In this document: positions 52,654 to 62,135 of the stretch, one piece after another
Numbering within the stretch: position 1 is the first letter of the stretch
Layout of the letters: each line of letters starts with the position of its first letter
Origin: Amycolatopsis sacchari
Lineage (GTDB): Bacteria; Actinomycetota; Actinomycetes; Mycobacteriales; Pseudonocardiaceae
Direction of reading: 5' to 3'
Assembly (NCBI RefSeq): GCF_900114035.1
Contig: NZ_FORP01000011.1
Span: forward strand, 62,001 to 126,000
Length of the DNA: 64,000 nucleotides
Translations under genes and position numbers: made by a program
The notes under the pieces: generated by a model
What the model was told of the DNA's origin: nothing
The model's input: the letters and a program-made list of their open reading frames with translations, nothing else
The model's database searches: none

Positions 52654-53525
52654 GAAAACACCACCGTGGTGTTGCCGTCGCGCAGCACGCGATCTTCGCA
52701 GTGCCACTCCACCGCCCGCGACAGGACAAGGCGTTCCACGTCCGCGCCCTTGCGCTGCAGCTCCCGCACCGATTCGTGGTGCGACACGCGGATCACGTCC
52801 TGCTCGATGATCGGGCCCTCGTCGAGGTCCTCGGTCACGTAGTGCGCCGTCGCGCCGACCAGCTTCACGCCGCGTTCCTTCGCGCGCTGGTACGGGCCGG
52901 CGCCCATGAACGCGGGCAGGAACGAGTGGTGGATGTTGATCACGGGCACGCCGAGCTCCTCGAGGAACTCCCCCGACAGGATCTGCATGTACCGCGCGAG
53001 CACGAGCAGGTCGATGTTGCCCTTCAGCAGGTTCAGCTGTTCCTTCTCCGCGGCCTCCTTGCGGCCCTTCTCGACCGGCACGTAGAAGAACGGGATGCCG
53101 AACTGCCGCACGTCGTCGCCGAGGTCGGGGTGGTTGGACACGACCATCGGCACCGTCATCGGGATCTCGCCGCGCCGCTGCCGCCACAGCAGGTCGAGCA
53201 GGCAGTGGTCCGCTTTGGACACGAACACCGCGACGCGCTTGCGCTTGCGGGCCTCCACGAGCCGGAACTCCAGCCCGAGGTCCTCGCCCAGCCGCGTCTC
53301 CAGCGCGGCGTTCAGCTCGTCCAGCTTCACCGACAGCTCCGGCAGGTGGAACACGGTGCGCTGGAAGAACCGGCCGCCCGACGGGTCGCTCGACGACTGG
53401 TCCAGCGACACGATGTTGGCGCCGTGCTCGGTGAGCACCGCGGACACCGTCGAGACGATGCCGGGGCGGTCGGCGCCCTGGACGATCAGGCGGCCGTAGT
53501 CGGTCTGGTGCGTCAGTTCGGTCAT
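52650..53525 (-). CDS. purU: Formyltetrahydrofolate deformylase
   Basis: A 291-residue PurU: N-terminal ACT domain (YGRLIVQGADRPGIVSTVSA, about 10-85) and a formyltransferase-fold domain with VINIHHSFLPAFMGAGPY and VTEDLDEGPIIEQD, holding the catalytic Asn, His and Asp. It hydrolyses 10-formyl-THF to THF and formate. Here it completes THF regeneration for the demethylases. In Sphingobium the corresponding step uses formyl-THF synthetase (LigH), so the exit route differs. The start overlaps the metF stop by 4 bp. Confidence 0.92.
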   Translation of the reverse strand: MTELTHQTDYGRLIVQGADRPGIVSTVSAVLTEHGANIVSLDQSSSDPSGGRFFQRTVFHLPELSVKLDELNAALETRLGEDLGLEFRLVEARKRKRVAVFVSKADHCLLDLLWRQRRGEIPMTVPMVVSNHPDLGDDVRQFGIPFFYVPVEKGRKEAAEKEQLNLLKGNIDLLVLARYMQILSGEFLEELGVPVINIHHSFLPAFMGAGPYQRAKERGVKLVGATAHYVTEDLDEGPIIEQDVIRVSHHESVRELQRKGADVERLVLSRAVEWHCEDRVLRDGNTTVVFS

Positions 53526-54397
53526 GACCGGTCCTTCTCGGGGAGCGAGGCCAGCAGCCGCTGCCGCCACTGCTCGGTGCCCCGCAGCTCGTTGAACGTG
53601 AAGATGTGCAGGCCGCCGAGGTTGGCGTCCACCTTCGGCGCGGCCGCGGCGAGGCGCTTGGCGAGCTTGGTCGGGTTGTAGCCGCCGGGCAGCAGGAACC
53701 GCCAGAACAGGCTCTGCTGCTTCTGCAGGAACCGCGCGGACTGCCCCAGCCCGATCCCGGCGGAGATCCGCACCAGCTTCTGCCGGTTGACCGGCCCCGG
53801 CATCCCGACGTAGATGGGCAGCCCGATCCCGTCCTCCGCCAGGCCCGCGGCCCAGTTCGCGGTCGTGCCCGCGTCGAAGCAGATCTGCGTGAGGATGCGC
53901 GTGGCCAGCGGCGCCTTCTGCTTGAGCGCGAGGTCCAGCGCCTCCTGCGGGATCTTGGCGTGCCCCTCGGGGTACCCGCCGATGCCGACCTCCTCGAAGG
54001 GGTGGCCGAGCTCGTCCATCGCCTGCAGCAGCGAGTACGCGTCGGTGAACCGGCCCGCCGGCTTCGGCGCGTCGCCGCCCACGACGAACACCGAGCGGAA
54101 CCCGGACTCGCGCAGCCGCGCGACCACGTCGGCGACGTGCGCGTCGTCGGTGAACTGCCGGGCGGGCAGGTGCGGCGCGACCTGGTAACCGTGCCCCAGC
54201 AAGCGTTCCGCGAGGTCCAGCGTCGCCCCGATGCCCTTCGCCTCGGTGACCGTCACCGTGAGCGGCACCGACGTCGGCACGTACTCCAGCACGTCCCGCT
54301 CGGTGTTCTTGAACGGCATCACCTCGTAGCTCATGGCGTGCACGAGTTCGGCGAAGCCCGACCGCCGGGCGCCGGGCACCTCCTGCTGGGTGGTCAT
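53522..54397 (-). CDS. metF: Methylenetetrahydrofolate reductase family protein
   Basis: A 291-residue MTHFR-fold flavoprotein, diverged from housekeeping MetF. It starts with MSYEVMPFKNTERDVLEYVP instead of the usual SFEFFPPK, and keeps FRSVFVVGGDAPKP, IGIGGYPEGH-like VGIGGYPEGHAKIP, and TRILTQICFDAG. In a demethylase operon it should work in the oxidative direction, turning methyl-THF to methylene-THF. It follows the first demethylase gene by 39 bp and overlaps purU. Because of the divergence it is probably dedicated to catabolism, not methionine synthesis. Confidence 0.88.
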   Translation of the reverse strand: MTTQQEVPGARRSGFAELVHAMSYEVMPFKNTERDVLEYVPTSVPLTVTVTEAKGIGATLDLAERLLGHGYQVAPHLPARQFTDDAHVADVVARLRESGFRSVFVVGGDAPKPAGRFTDAYSLLQAMDELGHPFEEVGIGGYPEGHAKIPQEALDLALKQKAPLATRILTQICFDAGTTANWAAGLAEDGIGLPIYVGMPGPVNRQKLVRISAGIGLGQSARFLQKQQSLFWRFLLPGGYNPTKLAKRLAAAAPKVDANLGGLHIFTFNELRGTEQWRQRLLASLPEKDRS

Positions 54398-54436
54398 GGG
54401 CTGTTCCTCATTCCTGTGTGCGGGCACGACGGGGGA

Positions 54437-55789
54437 TCACGACCTGCGGTAGGAGTCGCGGACTTCCCGGACGAACGGCGCGGGCGCGACCGTCGCCCTG
54501 ACCGCGGTCTGCCGGTGGCGTTCGACGGCGGGCTTGGCGGAGTTGGGCTCCTCGCCCCACAGCACCGTGACCTCGGTGCCGGGTTCGCTTGCGGCGACGT
54601 CGAGGGTCGCCAGTGACACGAACGCCTGCTCGTTGGTCAGGTACCCGGCGTCGAGCGAGAGGCCGACGGGCACGCCGTCCCGCAGCACCTTGTCCACCTG
54701 GAAGAACGCGTAACGCGCCTTCGGCATTTCGAGGTACTTGGCCGGTGTGCCCGGTTCCACGAGCGAGCGGACGGTCGCGGCGAGGTCTTCGGGGTGCCAG
54801 ACGAGCGTCACCTTCCGGCGGCGCGGCCGGTCGGCGAGGCGCTCCAGCGCGGCACGGCCGAGGAAGTCGTGGTCGAACTTCACCGTGCGGCCGTAACCCA
54901 CGTCATAGGGGGTGACGTAGTAGTCGGCGATGTCCGGCGAGTCCATGCTGCCGCCGAGCGAACCGAGCGAGTCCGCGCTCAGCCACTCGCGGTAGCCGGT
55001 CAGCTCCGGCCCGAACACGGCGGGCACCGGGGTGGGGATCCACCCGGACTCCAGGTTCGCCGTGGAGTACGCCTTCGCGCCGGCGCGCACGAGCCCGGTG
55101 TGCTGCCCGGCTTCGAGGATCGCGCCGAGCACGTCCTCGCCCTCCTCCCACGGGCCGAACAGCTCGAAGCCGGGCTGACCCGCCATGCCGTGCCGCAGCG
55201 CGCGGACGTGGTGCCCGCCGATGCGGAATTCGGTCATGTGGAAGAACTTCACGTCGGGCAGCGGCTCGCCGGTGAGCTTTTCCACGAGCGGGCCCGCGGT
55301 CGGGCCCTGCAGTTCGTAGCGGTACAGGCGCGGCGGGCCGGACGGGCGGTCGTAGGAGTTCGGGTCGCGCTCGATCGTGACGTCGTAGCCGCCCGTCTCG
55401 GCCTGGTACTGCAGCCAGTCCGGCACCATCGAGTGGCCGACGAGGTCGAAGTAGTCGTCGTCGAGGTGGAACAGGATCGCGTCGCCGACGAGCTGACCGT
55501 CCGCAGTGGCGGCCACGTACTGCTTCGCCTTGCCGGGGGTGAAGTTCGCGAACGAGTTGACCCCGAAGTCCGCCAGCAGCCGCAGCGCGTCCTTGCCCCG
55601 CAGGAAGAAGTCCGTCATGTGGTGCGACTGGTCGAACAGCACGCACGACGTCCGCCAGGCCCGCTGCTCCGAGCGCCAGTTGGTGAACTCGGGCGCGACG
55701 GGGAAGGCGTGCGGGCGGGCGGCCGAATCGCGCAGCAGCGCGACCGGCGAGCCCGCACGGCGGATCGCGGCTTCGAGGCTCTCTCCCAT
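54437..55789 (-). CDS. LigM/DesA-like THF-dependent O-demethylase (GcvT family), copy 1
   Basis: A 450-residue GcvT-fold protein. It matches the vanillate/syringate O-demethylase type, with [34 protein letters not shown] near the N-terminus, YRYELQGPTAGPLVEKLTG, and VRALRHGMAGQPGFELFGPWEEG in the folate-binding middle. The C-terminal domain includes GYLTNEQAFVSLATLDV. It would transfer the aryl methyl group to THF. It is the first gene of a seven-gene operon with metF, purU, folD, ligA, ligB and the hydrolase. It is about 40% similar by eye to copy 2 and is probably specific for another methoxyaromatic. Confidence 0.85.
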   Translation of the reverse strand: MGESLEAAIRRAGSPVALLRDSAARPHAFPVAPEFTNWRSEQRAWRTSCVLFDQSHHMTDFFLRGKDALRLLADFGVNSFANFTPGKAKQYVAATADGQLVGDAILFHLDDDYFDLVGHSMVPDWLQYQAETGGYDVTIERDPNSYDRPSGPPRLYRYELQGPTAGPLVEKLTGEPLPDVKFFHMTEFRIGGHHVRALRHGMAGQPGFELFGPWEEGEDVLGAILEAGQHTGLVRAGAKAYSTANLESGWIPTPVPAVFGPELTGYREWLSADSLGSLGGSMDSPDIADYYVTPYDVGYGRTVKFDHDFLGRAALERLADRPRRRKVTLVWHPEDLAATVRSLVEPGTPAKYLEMPKARYAFFQVDKVLRDGVPVGLSLDAGYLTNEQAFVSLATLDVAASEPGTEVTVLWGEEPNSAKPAVERHRQTAVRATVAPAPFVREVRDSYRRS

Positions 55790-55845
55790 GTGTTCCAGTA
55801 CAACCGAGGAGAGATCGCGTTACCTCGGGCATCGAGGCCGAGTTG

Positions 55846-55858
55846 ACCGCGACAAATG
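55846..55858. promoter_or_regulatory. Shared promoter motif, copy A
   Basis: ACCGCGACAAATG lies 57 bp upstream of demethylase copy 1. The same 13 bases occur at 57112-57124 in the pabB/demethylase-2 promoter region. It is probably a regulator site or promoter element common to the O-demethylation genes. Confidence 0.5.
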
Positions 55859-55866
55859 TCCGACGA

Positions 55867-57021
55867 TCACCCCGGGATGCGCGGGCGCGCGGTCAGGACC
55901 TCCGCTTTGGCCAGCAGTTCCGCGTACTCGGCGGCCGGTTCGGACCCCCACGTGATCCCGCCGCCGGTACCGTACGTCGCCAGGCCGGTGTCGCGATCGG
56001 CGAGGACCGTGCGGATGGCCACGTTGAACCGCGCCCGGAACGGCGCCCCCTCAGGAGCGACTACACCGACCGCGCCACAGTAGACGCCACGCGGCCCGGG
56101 TTCGAGGTCGCGGATCAGGGCCATCGTGCGGGGTTTCGGCGCGCCCGTGACCGAACCACACGGGAACAACGCGCGGAACACGTCCGCCGTCCCGGTGCCG
56201 GGCAGCAGCCGCGCGCTGACGTCCGATGTGAGCTGGTGCACAGTCTCGTACTGTTCGGCGTGGCACAGCGAGGTGACGCGGACGCTGCCGGTCTCCGCGA
56301 TGCGCGCCACGTCGTTGCGCATCAGGTCGACGATCATGATGTTCTCGGCGCGTTCCTTGGTGCTGGCGCGAAGTCTCGCGACGATCGCGGCGTCCTCCTC
56401 CGGCGTGCCACCGCGGCGGGCGGTGCCCTTCATCGGGCGCAGGTGGACGTCGCCGTCGCGGATCTCGAAGAACAGCTCGGGGCTCGCCCCGGCGATCACG
56501 AACCGGCCGAGGTCGAGGTACGCGCTGTACGAACCCCGTTGCGCCAGCGCGAGATCCGCGTAGCAGGCGGCGAGATCACCGCTCAGTCCGGCGGTCAGGC
56601 GCGTGGTCAGGTTGCACTGGTACGTCTCGCCCGCCGCGATGTGCCGCCGCACGGCCTCCACGCGGCGGCGGTGTTCCTCCTCGGTCCACTGCGGCGTCCA
56701 CTCCCCCACCCGGTACGCGCCGGGCTCGGGCGGGGTGACCACCGGCACGGACTCCGGCGCCGCGCACACGCCGAACCACGCCAGCGGCAGCCCGGGCACC
56801 GGGTCGTGCACCGGCAACGCGGGGTCGAGCCCCGCGGCCGCCTCGTACGCCACGTAACCGAAGGCCCACCAACCGTCAGCGGTCGCGCGGTCCAGCTCGG
56901 CGAGCACCCCGGCCACGTCCTCCGGGCGGTGCGCCACCAGGTCGTAGGCGATCTCCGGGAACGCCATCGCCGTGCCGGCCCGCAGATCGTCGAACCGCGC
57001 GAACGCCACCTGTGGCCGCAT
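55867..57021 (-). CDS. pabB: Aminodeoxychorismate synthase component I (PabB-like)
   Basis: A 384-residue chorismate-binding enzyme: GETYQCNLTTRL, GASPELFFEIRDGDVHLRPMKGTARRG, IMIVDLMRNDVARIAETGSV and LFPCGSVTGAPKPRTMALI. It converts chorismate and ammonia to aminodeoxychorismate, the precursor of the p-aminobenzoate part of folate. No pabA or pabC is adjacent. It lies between the two demethylase genes, so extra pABA synthesis for the THF pool is a reasonable explanation. GAGGTGGG precedes its ATG. Confidence 0.88.
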   Translation of the reverse strand: MRPQVAFARFDDLRAGTAMAFPEIAYDLVAHRPEDVAGVLAELDRATADGWWAFGYVAYEAAAGLDPALPVHDPVPGLPLAWFGVCAAPESVPVVTPPEPGAYRVGEWTPQWTEEEHRRRVEAVRRHIAAGETYQCNLTTRLTAGLSGDLAACYADLALAQRGSYSAYLDLGRFVIAGASPELFFEIRDGDVHLRPMKGTARRGGTPEEDAAIVARLRASTKERAENIMIVDLMRNDVARIAETGSVRVTSLCHAEQYETVHQLTSDVSARLLPGTGTADVFRALFPCGSVTGAPKPRTMALIRDLEPGPRGVYCGAVGVVAPEGAPFRARFNVAIRTVLADRDTGLATYGTGGGITWGSEPAAEYAELLAKAEVLTARPRIPG

Positions 57022-57111
57022 GCGGCCCACCTCCCTTTCCCGTCGATCACCGGGGTTTCCCCACGCTAGGCGGCCCGGGGCCGCGGCGGTACGGCGCGAC
57101 GGCGAGGTGGT

Positions 57112-57124
57112 ACCGCGACAAATG
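57112..57124. promoter_or_regulatory. Shared promoter motif, copy B
   Basis: The same ACCGCGACAAATG as at 55846-55858, in the 216-bp gap between pabB and the divergent second demethylase, 91 bp from the pabB start and 114 bp from the demethylase start. Confidence 0.5.
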
Positions 57125-57234
57125 ACCCGTGCGTCCTGGCCGGTGCGAGTATTGCATTCCCGCCATTCCTCGCTGCCGCTGCGCACCCGCCATGCGTAGC
57201 TTTCAACTCAGTAGATCCGAACGAGAACGGGTAG

Positions 57235-58641
<1,407 letters not shown>

Positions 58642-58661
58642 GGTCCGTTCGCCGCCGGGTG

Positions 58662-58698
58662 GCGGGGTTTCGGCCCCGCTGCCCGGCTTTTTGCCGGG
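58662..58698 (+). terminator. Tandem stem-loops after demethylase 2
   Basis: GCGGGG-N6-CCCCGC (58662-58679) followed at once by CCCGGC-TTTTT-GCCGGG (58682-58698). They start 21 bp after the stop codon. Confidence 0.6.
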
Positions 58699-58750
58699 GC
58701 GCCTCGCGTCGCCCGGGTGGCGGGTTCGGCTCGGTGAGGGTGAGCGGTGG

Positions 58751-58776
58751 CCCGGCTTCCCGCCACCGGCGCGGAT
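58751..58776. repeat. 26-bp direct repeat, copy 1 (derived from LysR 3' end)
   Basis: Identical over 26 bp to 58866-58891, 115 bp away. Read on the minus strand the surrounding frame gives VLRRAGRKIRAGGGKPG, close to the C-terminus of the adjacent LysR protein (ALRRAGEEIHARGEKRG). Confidence 0.7.
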
Positions 58777-58865
58777 CTTCCGGCCCGCGCGGCGCAACAC
58801 GGCGGCCTCGACGGGGCCGGGTATCGGTACCCGCCGCAGCCAGCCCGGCTGACCCACCCCGGCCA

Positions 58866-58891
58866 CCCGGCTTCCCGCCACCGGCGCGGAT
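58866..58891. repeat. 26-bp direct repeat, copy 2 (derived from LysR 3' end)
   Basis: The second perfect copy. The functional third version is the end of the LysR gene itself, starting at about 58992, with roughly 70-75% identity to the copies by eye. Confidence 0.7.
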
Positions 58892-58902
58892 TCCCCCGCC
58901 CG

Positions 58903-58940
58903 CGGCGCTGTCGCGGCAGGCCGCGACAGCGCCGGGTTTT
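58903..58940 (+). terminator. Strong Rho-independent-type terminator
   Basis: A 13- to 14-bp perfect stem (GGCGCTGTCGCGG against CCGCGACAGCGCC) with loop CAGG and a trailing GGGTTTT. The U-run direction fits transcripts coming from demethylase 2. Confidence 0.8.
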
Positions 58941-58986
58941 CGCTGCCACGACAGCCAACCTGGCCCGAGCCCGCCACCGAAGCTGA

Positions 58987-59907
58987 TCAACCACGCTTCT
59001 CCCCACGGGCGTGGATCTCCTCCCCCGCGCGCCGCAGCGCGGTGACCACCGCGGCGGCCTCCGCGGCAGGTTCGGCTGCCGTCACCGCGAGCGTGACCCG
59101 GTCCTGCCAGCTCGGGTCCTCGACGGCCACCGTGACCACACCCGCCGGAATGGACAGTGCGGCGACCTCGGGCACGAGGCACAGCCCCAGTCCCGCCGCG
59201 ACGAGCCCCAGCCGCGCCGGCCAGCCGCGTACGACGTGCCCGATCACCGGGTCGCTCAGGGTGGGCCACGCGCGGAACTGCGGATCGCCGTTCGCGCCCT
59301 CTCCCGCTATCCACGTCTCCCCCGCCAGTTCCGCCACTTCGACGGTGCCCGCGCCGACGAGGCGGTGGCCCGCGGGCACGGCCACGCGCAGGCCCCCGGC
59401 GAACACCACCTCCTGCCTGAGCCCGCTCAGGTCGTAGTCCGGCAGGCCCGCGCCGACCCCGATGACGGCCACCCCCAGCCGCCGCGCACGCAGCTGCCGC
59501 AACAGCGTGGGCGTCGAGCCCTCGGCCAGTGCCACCTCCAGCCGGGGGTGGTCCGCCCGCAGCCGGGCGAGCGCCAGCGGGACCAGCACCGCGGTCGCCG
59601 ACGGGAAGGCGCCCAGCTTGATCCGCCCGGCCAGCCGGTCGTCCAGGCTCGCCAGGTCCTGCCGCAGCGCGTCCAGCCCGGCCAGCACCCGGCCCGCGTG
59701 CTCCACCACCACCTCGCCCGCCGGGCTGAGCCGCACCCCACGGCCCTCGCGGACGAACAGCGGCGCCCCGGCGGCCGCCTCCATCGCCGCCACCTGGCGC
59801 GAGATCGCGGGCTGCGAATAGCCCAGCAACCGCGCCGCGGCGGTGAACGACCCGGTCAGCGCGATCTCCCGCACGACCCGCAGGCCCGCGATCGTCAGTT
59901 CACTCAC
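58987..59907 (-). CDS. LysR-family regulator
   Basis: A 306-residue LysR protein: LTIAGLRVVREIALTGSFTAAARLLGYSQPAISRQVAAMEAAAG is the helix-turn-helix, followed by a short-form effector domain. GTG at 59905-59907 is preferred (AGGA upstream); ATG at 59925 is an alternative. It is divergent from the SDR gene across about 130 bp, so it probably controls it. Its 3' coding end recurs in decayed form twice downstream. Confidence 0.87.
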   Translation of the reverse strand: MSELTIAGLRVVREIALTGSFTAAARLLGYSQPAISRQVAAMEAAAGAPLFVREGRGVRLSPAGEVVVEHAGRVLAGLDALRQDLASLDDRLAGRIKLGAFPSATAVLVPLALARLRADHPRLEVALAEGSTPTLLRQLRARRLGVAVIGVGAGLPDYDLSGLRQEVVFAGGLRVAVPAGHRLVGAGTVEVAELAGETWIAGEGANGDPQFRAWPTLSDPVIGHVVRGWPARLGLVAAGLGLCLVPEVAALSIPAGVVTVAVEDPSWQDRVTLAVTAAEPAAEAAAVVTALRRAGEEIHARGEKRG

Positions 59908-60035
59908 GGGTCCGATCCTACCCATGCGCCATGCGTATGGCTCCGATCCGGAACTCTCATCGCCCGTATGGATTTTTCGTTGCCGCGCACGGGTTTTCGC
60001 TAACGAAGGCACCAACGACAACGAGGAGAGAAGAC

Positions 60036-60869
60036 ATGTCGAGGACCTGGTTCGTGACCGGCGCCTCCCGGGGCCTGGGCCGTGAACTCGTCGAGCAGGT
60101 GCTGGCCCGCGGTGACCGGGTGGCGGCCACCCTCCGCCGCCCGGAGCAGCTGGACGACCTCGCCGCCCGCTACGGCGACCGGCTGTGGGTGCGGGCGCTG
60201 GACGTCACCGACACGCGGCAGCTGCGGGCGGTGGTCGACGAGGCGTTCGCCGCGCACGAGCGGATCGACGTCGTCGTGTCCAACGCGGGTTACGGGGTGT
60301 TCGCCGTCGCCGAGGACCTGACCGATCAGCAGATCGACCAGATGATCGCCACCAACCTGACCGGCTCGATCCAGCTCGCCCGCGCGGTCGTGCCGCACCT
60401 GCGGGCGCAGGGCGGCGGGCTGCTGATGCAGATGTCGAGCATGGGCGGGCACCTCGCGTTCCCGGCATTCTCGCTCTACCACGTCACCAAGTGGGGCATC
60501 GAGGGGTTCTTCGAGGCACTGGCCGAGGAGGTGGCGCCGTTCGGCATCCGCACGACGCTCATCGAGCCCGGCATGGTGCGCACGACCTTCTACGACGCCG
60601 CCACGCGCGTGCCGGTCAGCGAGCCCTACCGCGGCGGCCCCGGGGACACGGCGCCGATCCCGCTGGAGGAGATGACCGACAGCGAGGAGAACACGATCGC
60701 GGGGGTGATCCGGGCCGCCGAGTCCGCGGACCCGCCCCGGCGGCTGGTGCTGGGCTCGGACGCGTGGGAGCTGGTCACCGGCGCACTGCGGCGGCGGCTC
60801 GCCGAGATCGAACCCCAGCGGGACAACGCCGCCACCGCCGACGCCGAGGACGTGCGAGCCGCCAGCTGA
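60036..60869 (+). CDS. Short-chain dehydrogenase/reductase
   Basis: A 277-residue classical SDR: WFVTGASRGLGRELVEQVLARG (cofactor site), NAGYGVFAVAEDL, the Ser of QMSSMGGH, and the catalytic Tyr/Lys in YHVTKWGIEG. It has the longer C-terminal segment (YRGGPGDTAPIPLEEM) of the oxidoreductase subgroup often found beside LysR genes. GAGGAGAG lies upstream of the ATG. The substrate is unknown. Confidence 0.88.
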   Translation: MSRTWFVTGASRGLGRELVEQVLARGDRVAATLRRPEQLDDLAARYGDRLWVRALDVTDTRQLRAVVDEAFAAHERIDVVVSNAGYGVFAVAEDLTDQQIDQMIATNLTGSIQLARAVVPHLRAQGGGLLMQMSSMGGHLAFPAFSLYHVTKWGIEGFFEALAEEVAPFGIRTTLIEPGMVRTTFYDAATRVPVSEPYRGGPGDTAPIPLEEMTDSEENTIAGVIRAAESADPPRRLVLGSDAWELVTGALRRRLAEIEPQRDNAATADAEDVRAAS

Positions 60870-61130
60870 CCGCGCCGGTGCTGGGGAAGGCGTTGCAGCG
60901 CCCCGCGCCGCCTCCGGTCAGCTGGCCGGAAGCGCCACGCCGAGGCAGGGAAACGCCTTGCGCAGTCCCGCCAGACGCGCCGCTCCCGTCAGCTGACCGG
61001 AGGGGCCATGCCGGGGCAGGGGAAGGCGCTGCGCAATCCCGCGCCGACCTTCGGCAGCTGGCCGGAAGCACCACGCCAGGGCAGGGAAGCAGGCTGCGCA
61101 ACCCCGCGCCGCCTCCGGTCAGCTCACCGG
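60863..61130. repeat. Decayed tandem repeat (56-71 bp units) copying the amidohydrolase 3' end
   Basis: Five related units start at the hexamer CAGCTG or CAGCTC at 60863, 60919, 60990, 61055 and 61120. Each holds a diverged version of CCGG..GCCATGCCG..GGCAGGGAAGGCG..TGCGCA. The last unit is the true 3' end of the amidohydrolase gene (minus strand, coding for FRFLGMEPPVS); the others are non-coding copies. The first unit lies over the SDR stop codon. Confidence 0.75.
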
Positions 61131-62126
61131 CGGCTCCATGCCGAGGAACCGGAAGGCGTTCCCCCACAACACATCCGCCAGCGCGTCCTCCGGCAGGCCC
61201 GCCATCCGCAGCGTCCGCCCCGCCGGGTCCTCCCGGGGCATGGCCGGGAAGTCCGAGCCGACGAGCAACCGGTCGGCACCCAGCAGGTCCACCAGGTACC
61301 GCACGGCGCGGACGTCGAACACCATGGAGTCGTAGTAGAACCGGCGCGCGTACTCCAGTGGCGAGGGGCCGTCGTCGTGCTGGAGCGCGCGCTCCGGCAC
61401 CGGCGGCTCCTCGTTCCACGTGCCGCTCCAGAAGTACTGCGCCCTCGGCACCATGAGCCCGAACCCGCCCGCCGCGTGGCTGAACGACACCCGCAGGTCC
61501 GGGCACTTCGCCGCCGTGCCGCCGGTGATCAGCGACGCGGCGGCGAGCGCGCCCTCCAACCCCACGACGTACGTTCCCATCGTGGACGCGGGCAGCCGGT
61601 CGCTCAGGCTCGGCATCGCGTGCACGAACACCGACAGTCCCAGCCGTTCCGCCTCCGCGAAGAACGGCAGGAACCGTTCGTCCCCGATGGACACCCCGAG
61701 CACGTTCGACGCGATCTCCACACCCCGCAACCCGGCGTCCCGCACGGCGGTCAGCTCCGCCGTCGCCACGTCCGGGTCCTGCAGCGGCACCATGCCCAGC
61801 CCCGCGAACCGCGACGGGTCGGTCGCGCACAGCGTGGCCGTGAACTCGTTGACGTGCCGTGCCAGCGCGAGCCCGTCCGCGACAGGCAGGTCGTAGCGCA
61901 GCAGGGGCGGCATCGGGCTGAGCACCTCGAAGTCCACCCCGGAGGCCGCCATCTCGTCGATCCGCCGTTCGGCGTCGAAGAACGCGTCACGGGCCTTGAA
62001 CTTCAGGCTGCCGAACAACAACATCCGCGCGGTCTCGCCGTCGACGGGTTCCATGCGGGGAAAACACGCGGGCGCGTCCGCCGGGTAGTCGCGCGGCAGC
62101 AGGTGGGCGTGGGCGTCGGCGAGCAC
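61119..62126 (-). CDS. ACMSD/LigW-type amidohydrolase (decarboxylase or hydratase)
   Basis: A 335-residue amidohydrolase-2 family protein. The metal motif DAHAHL at residues 4-9 opens the TIM barrel; FVHAMP, FSHAAGG and the Asp in VGSDFPAMPREDPAG complete the site. Related enzymes decarboxylate aromatic acids (5-carboxyvanillate, gamma-resorcylate, ACMS) or hydrate 4-oxalomesaconate. GTG start behind AGGAGG. It is the last gene of a set with a zinc alcohol dehydrogenase and a PaaK-like ligase. Its 3' end has been copied into the downstream gap. Confidence 0.83.
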   Translation of the reverse strand: MLADAHAHLLPRDYPADAPACFPRMEPVDGETARMLLFGSLKFKARDAFFDAERRIDEMAASGVDFEVLSPMPPLLRYDLPVADGLALARHVNEFTATLCATDPSRFAGLGMVPLQDPDVATAELTAVRDAGLRGVEIASNVLGVSIGDERFLPFFAEAERLGLSVFVHAMPSLSDRLPASTMGTYVVGLEGALAAASLITGGTAAKCPDLRVSFSHAAGGFGLMVPRAQYFWSGTWNEEPPVPERALQHDDGPSPLEYARRFYYDSMVFDVRAVRYLVDLLGADRLLVGSDFPAMPREDPAGRTLRMAGLPEDALADVLWGNAFRFLGMEPPVS

Positions 62127-62135
62127 GGGGGCCTC

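Larger units (their letters stand above)
58642..58986. other. Gene-free stretch with terminators and decayed LysR 3'-end copies
   Basis: A 345-bp gap between the convergent demethylase-2 and LysR genes. It holds two small stem-loops right after the demethylase, one strong terminator at 58903-58940, and two copies of a 26-bp repeat that are degenerate copies of the 3' coding end of the LysR gene. No expressed gene is apparent. Confidence 0.6.

Noticed and set aside
60863-61130. CRISPR array
   Set aside because: The units are diverged along their whole length, the spacing varies, no spacers are distinguishable and there are no cas genes; the units match the neighbouring gene end.
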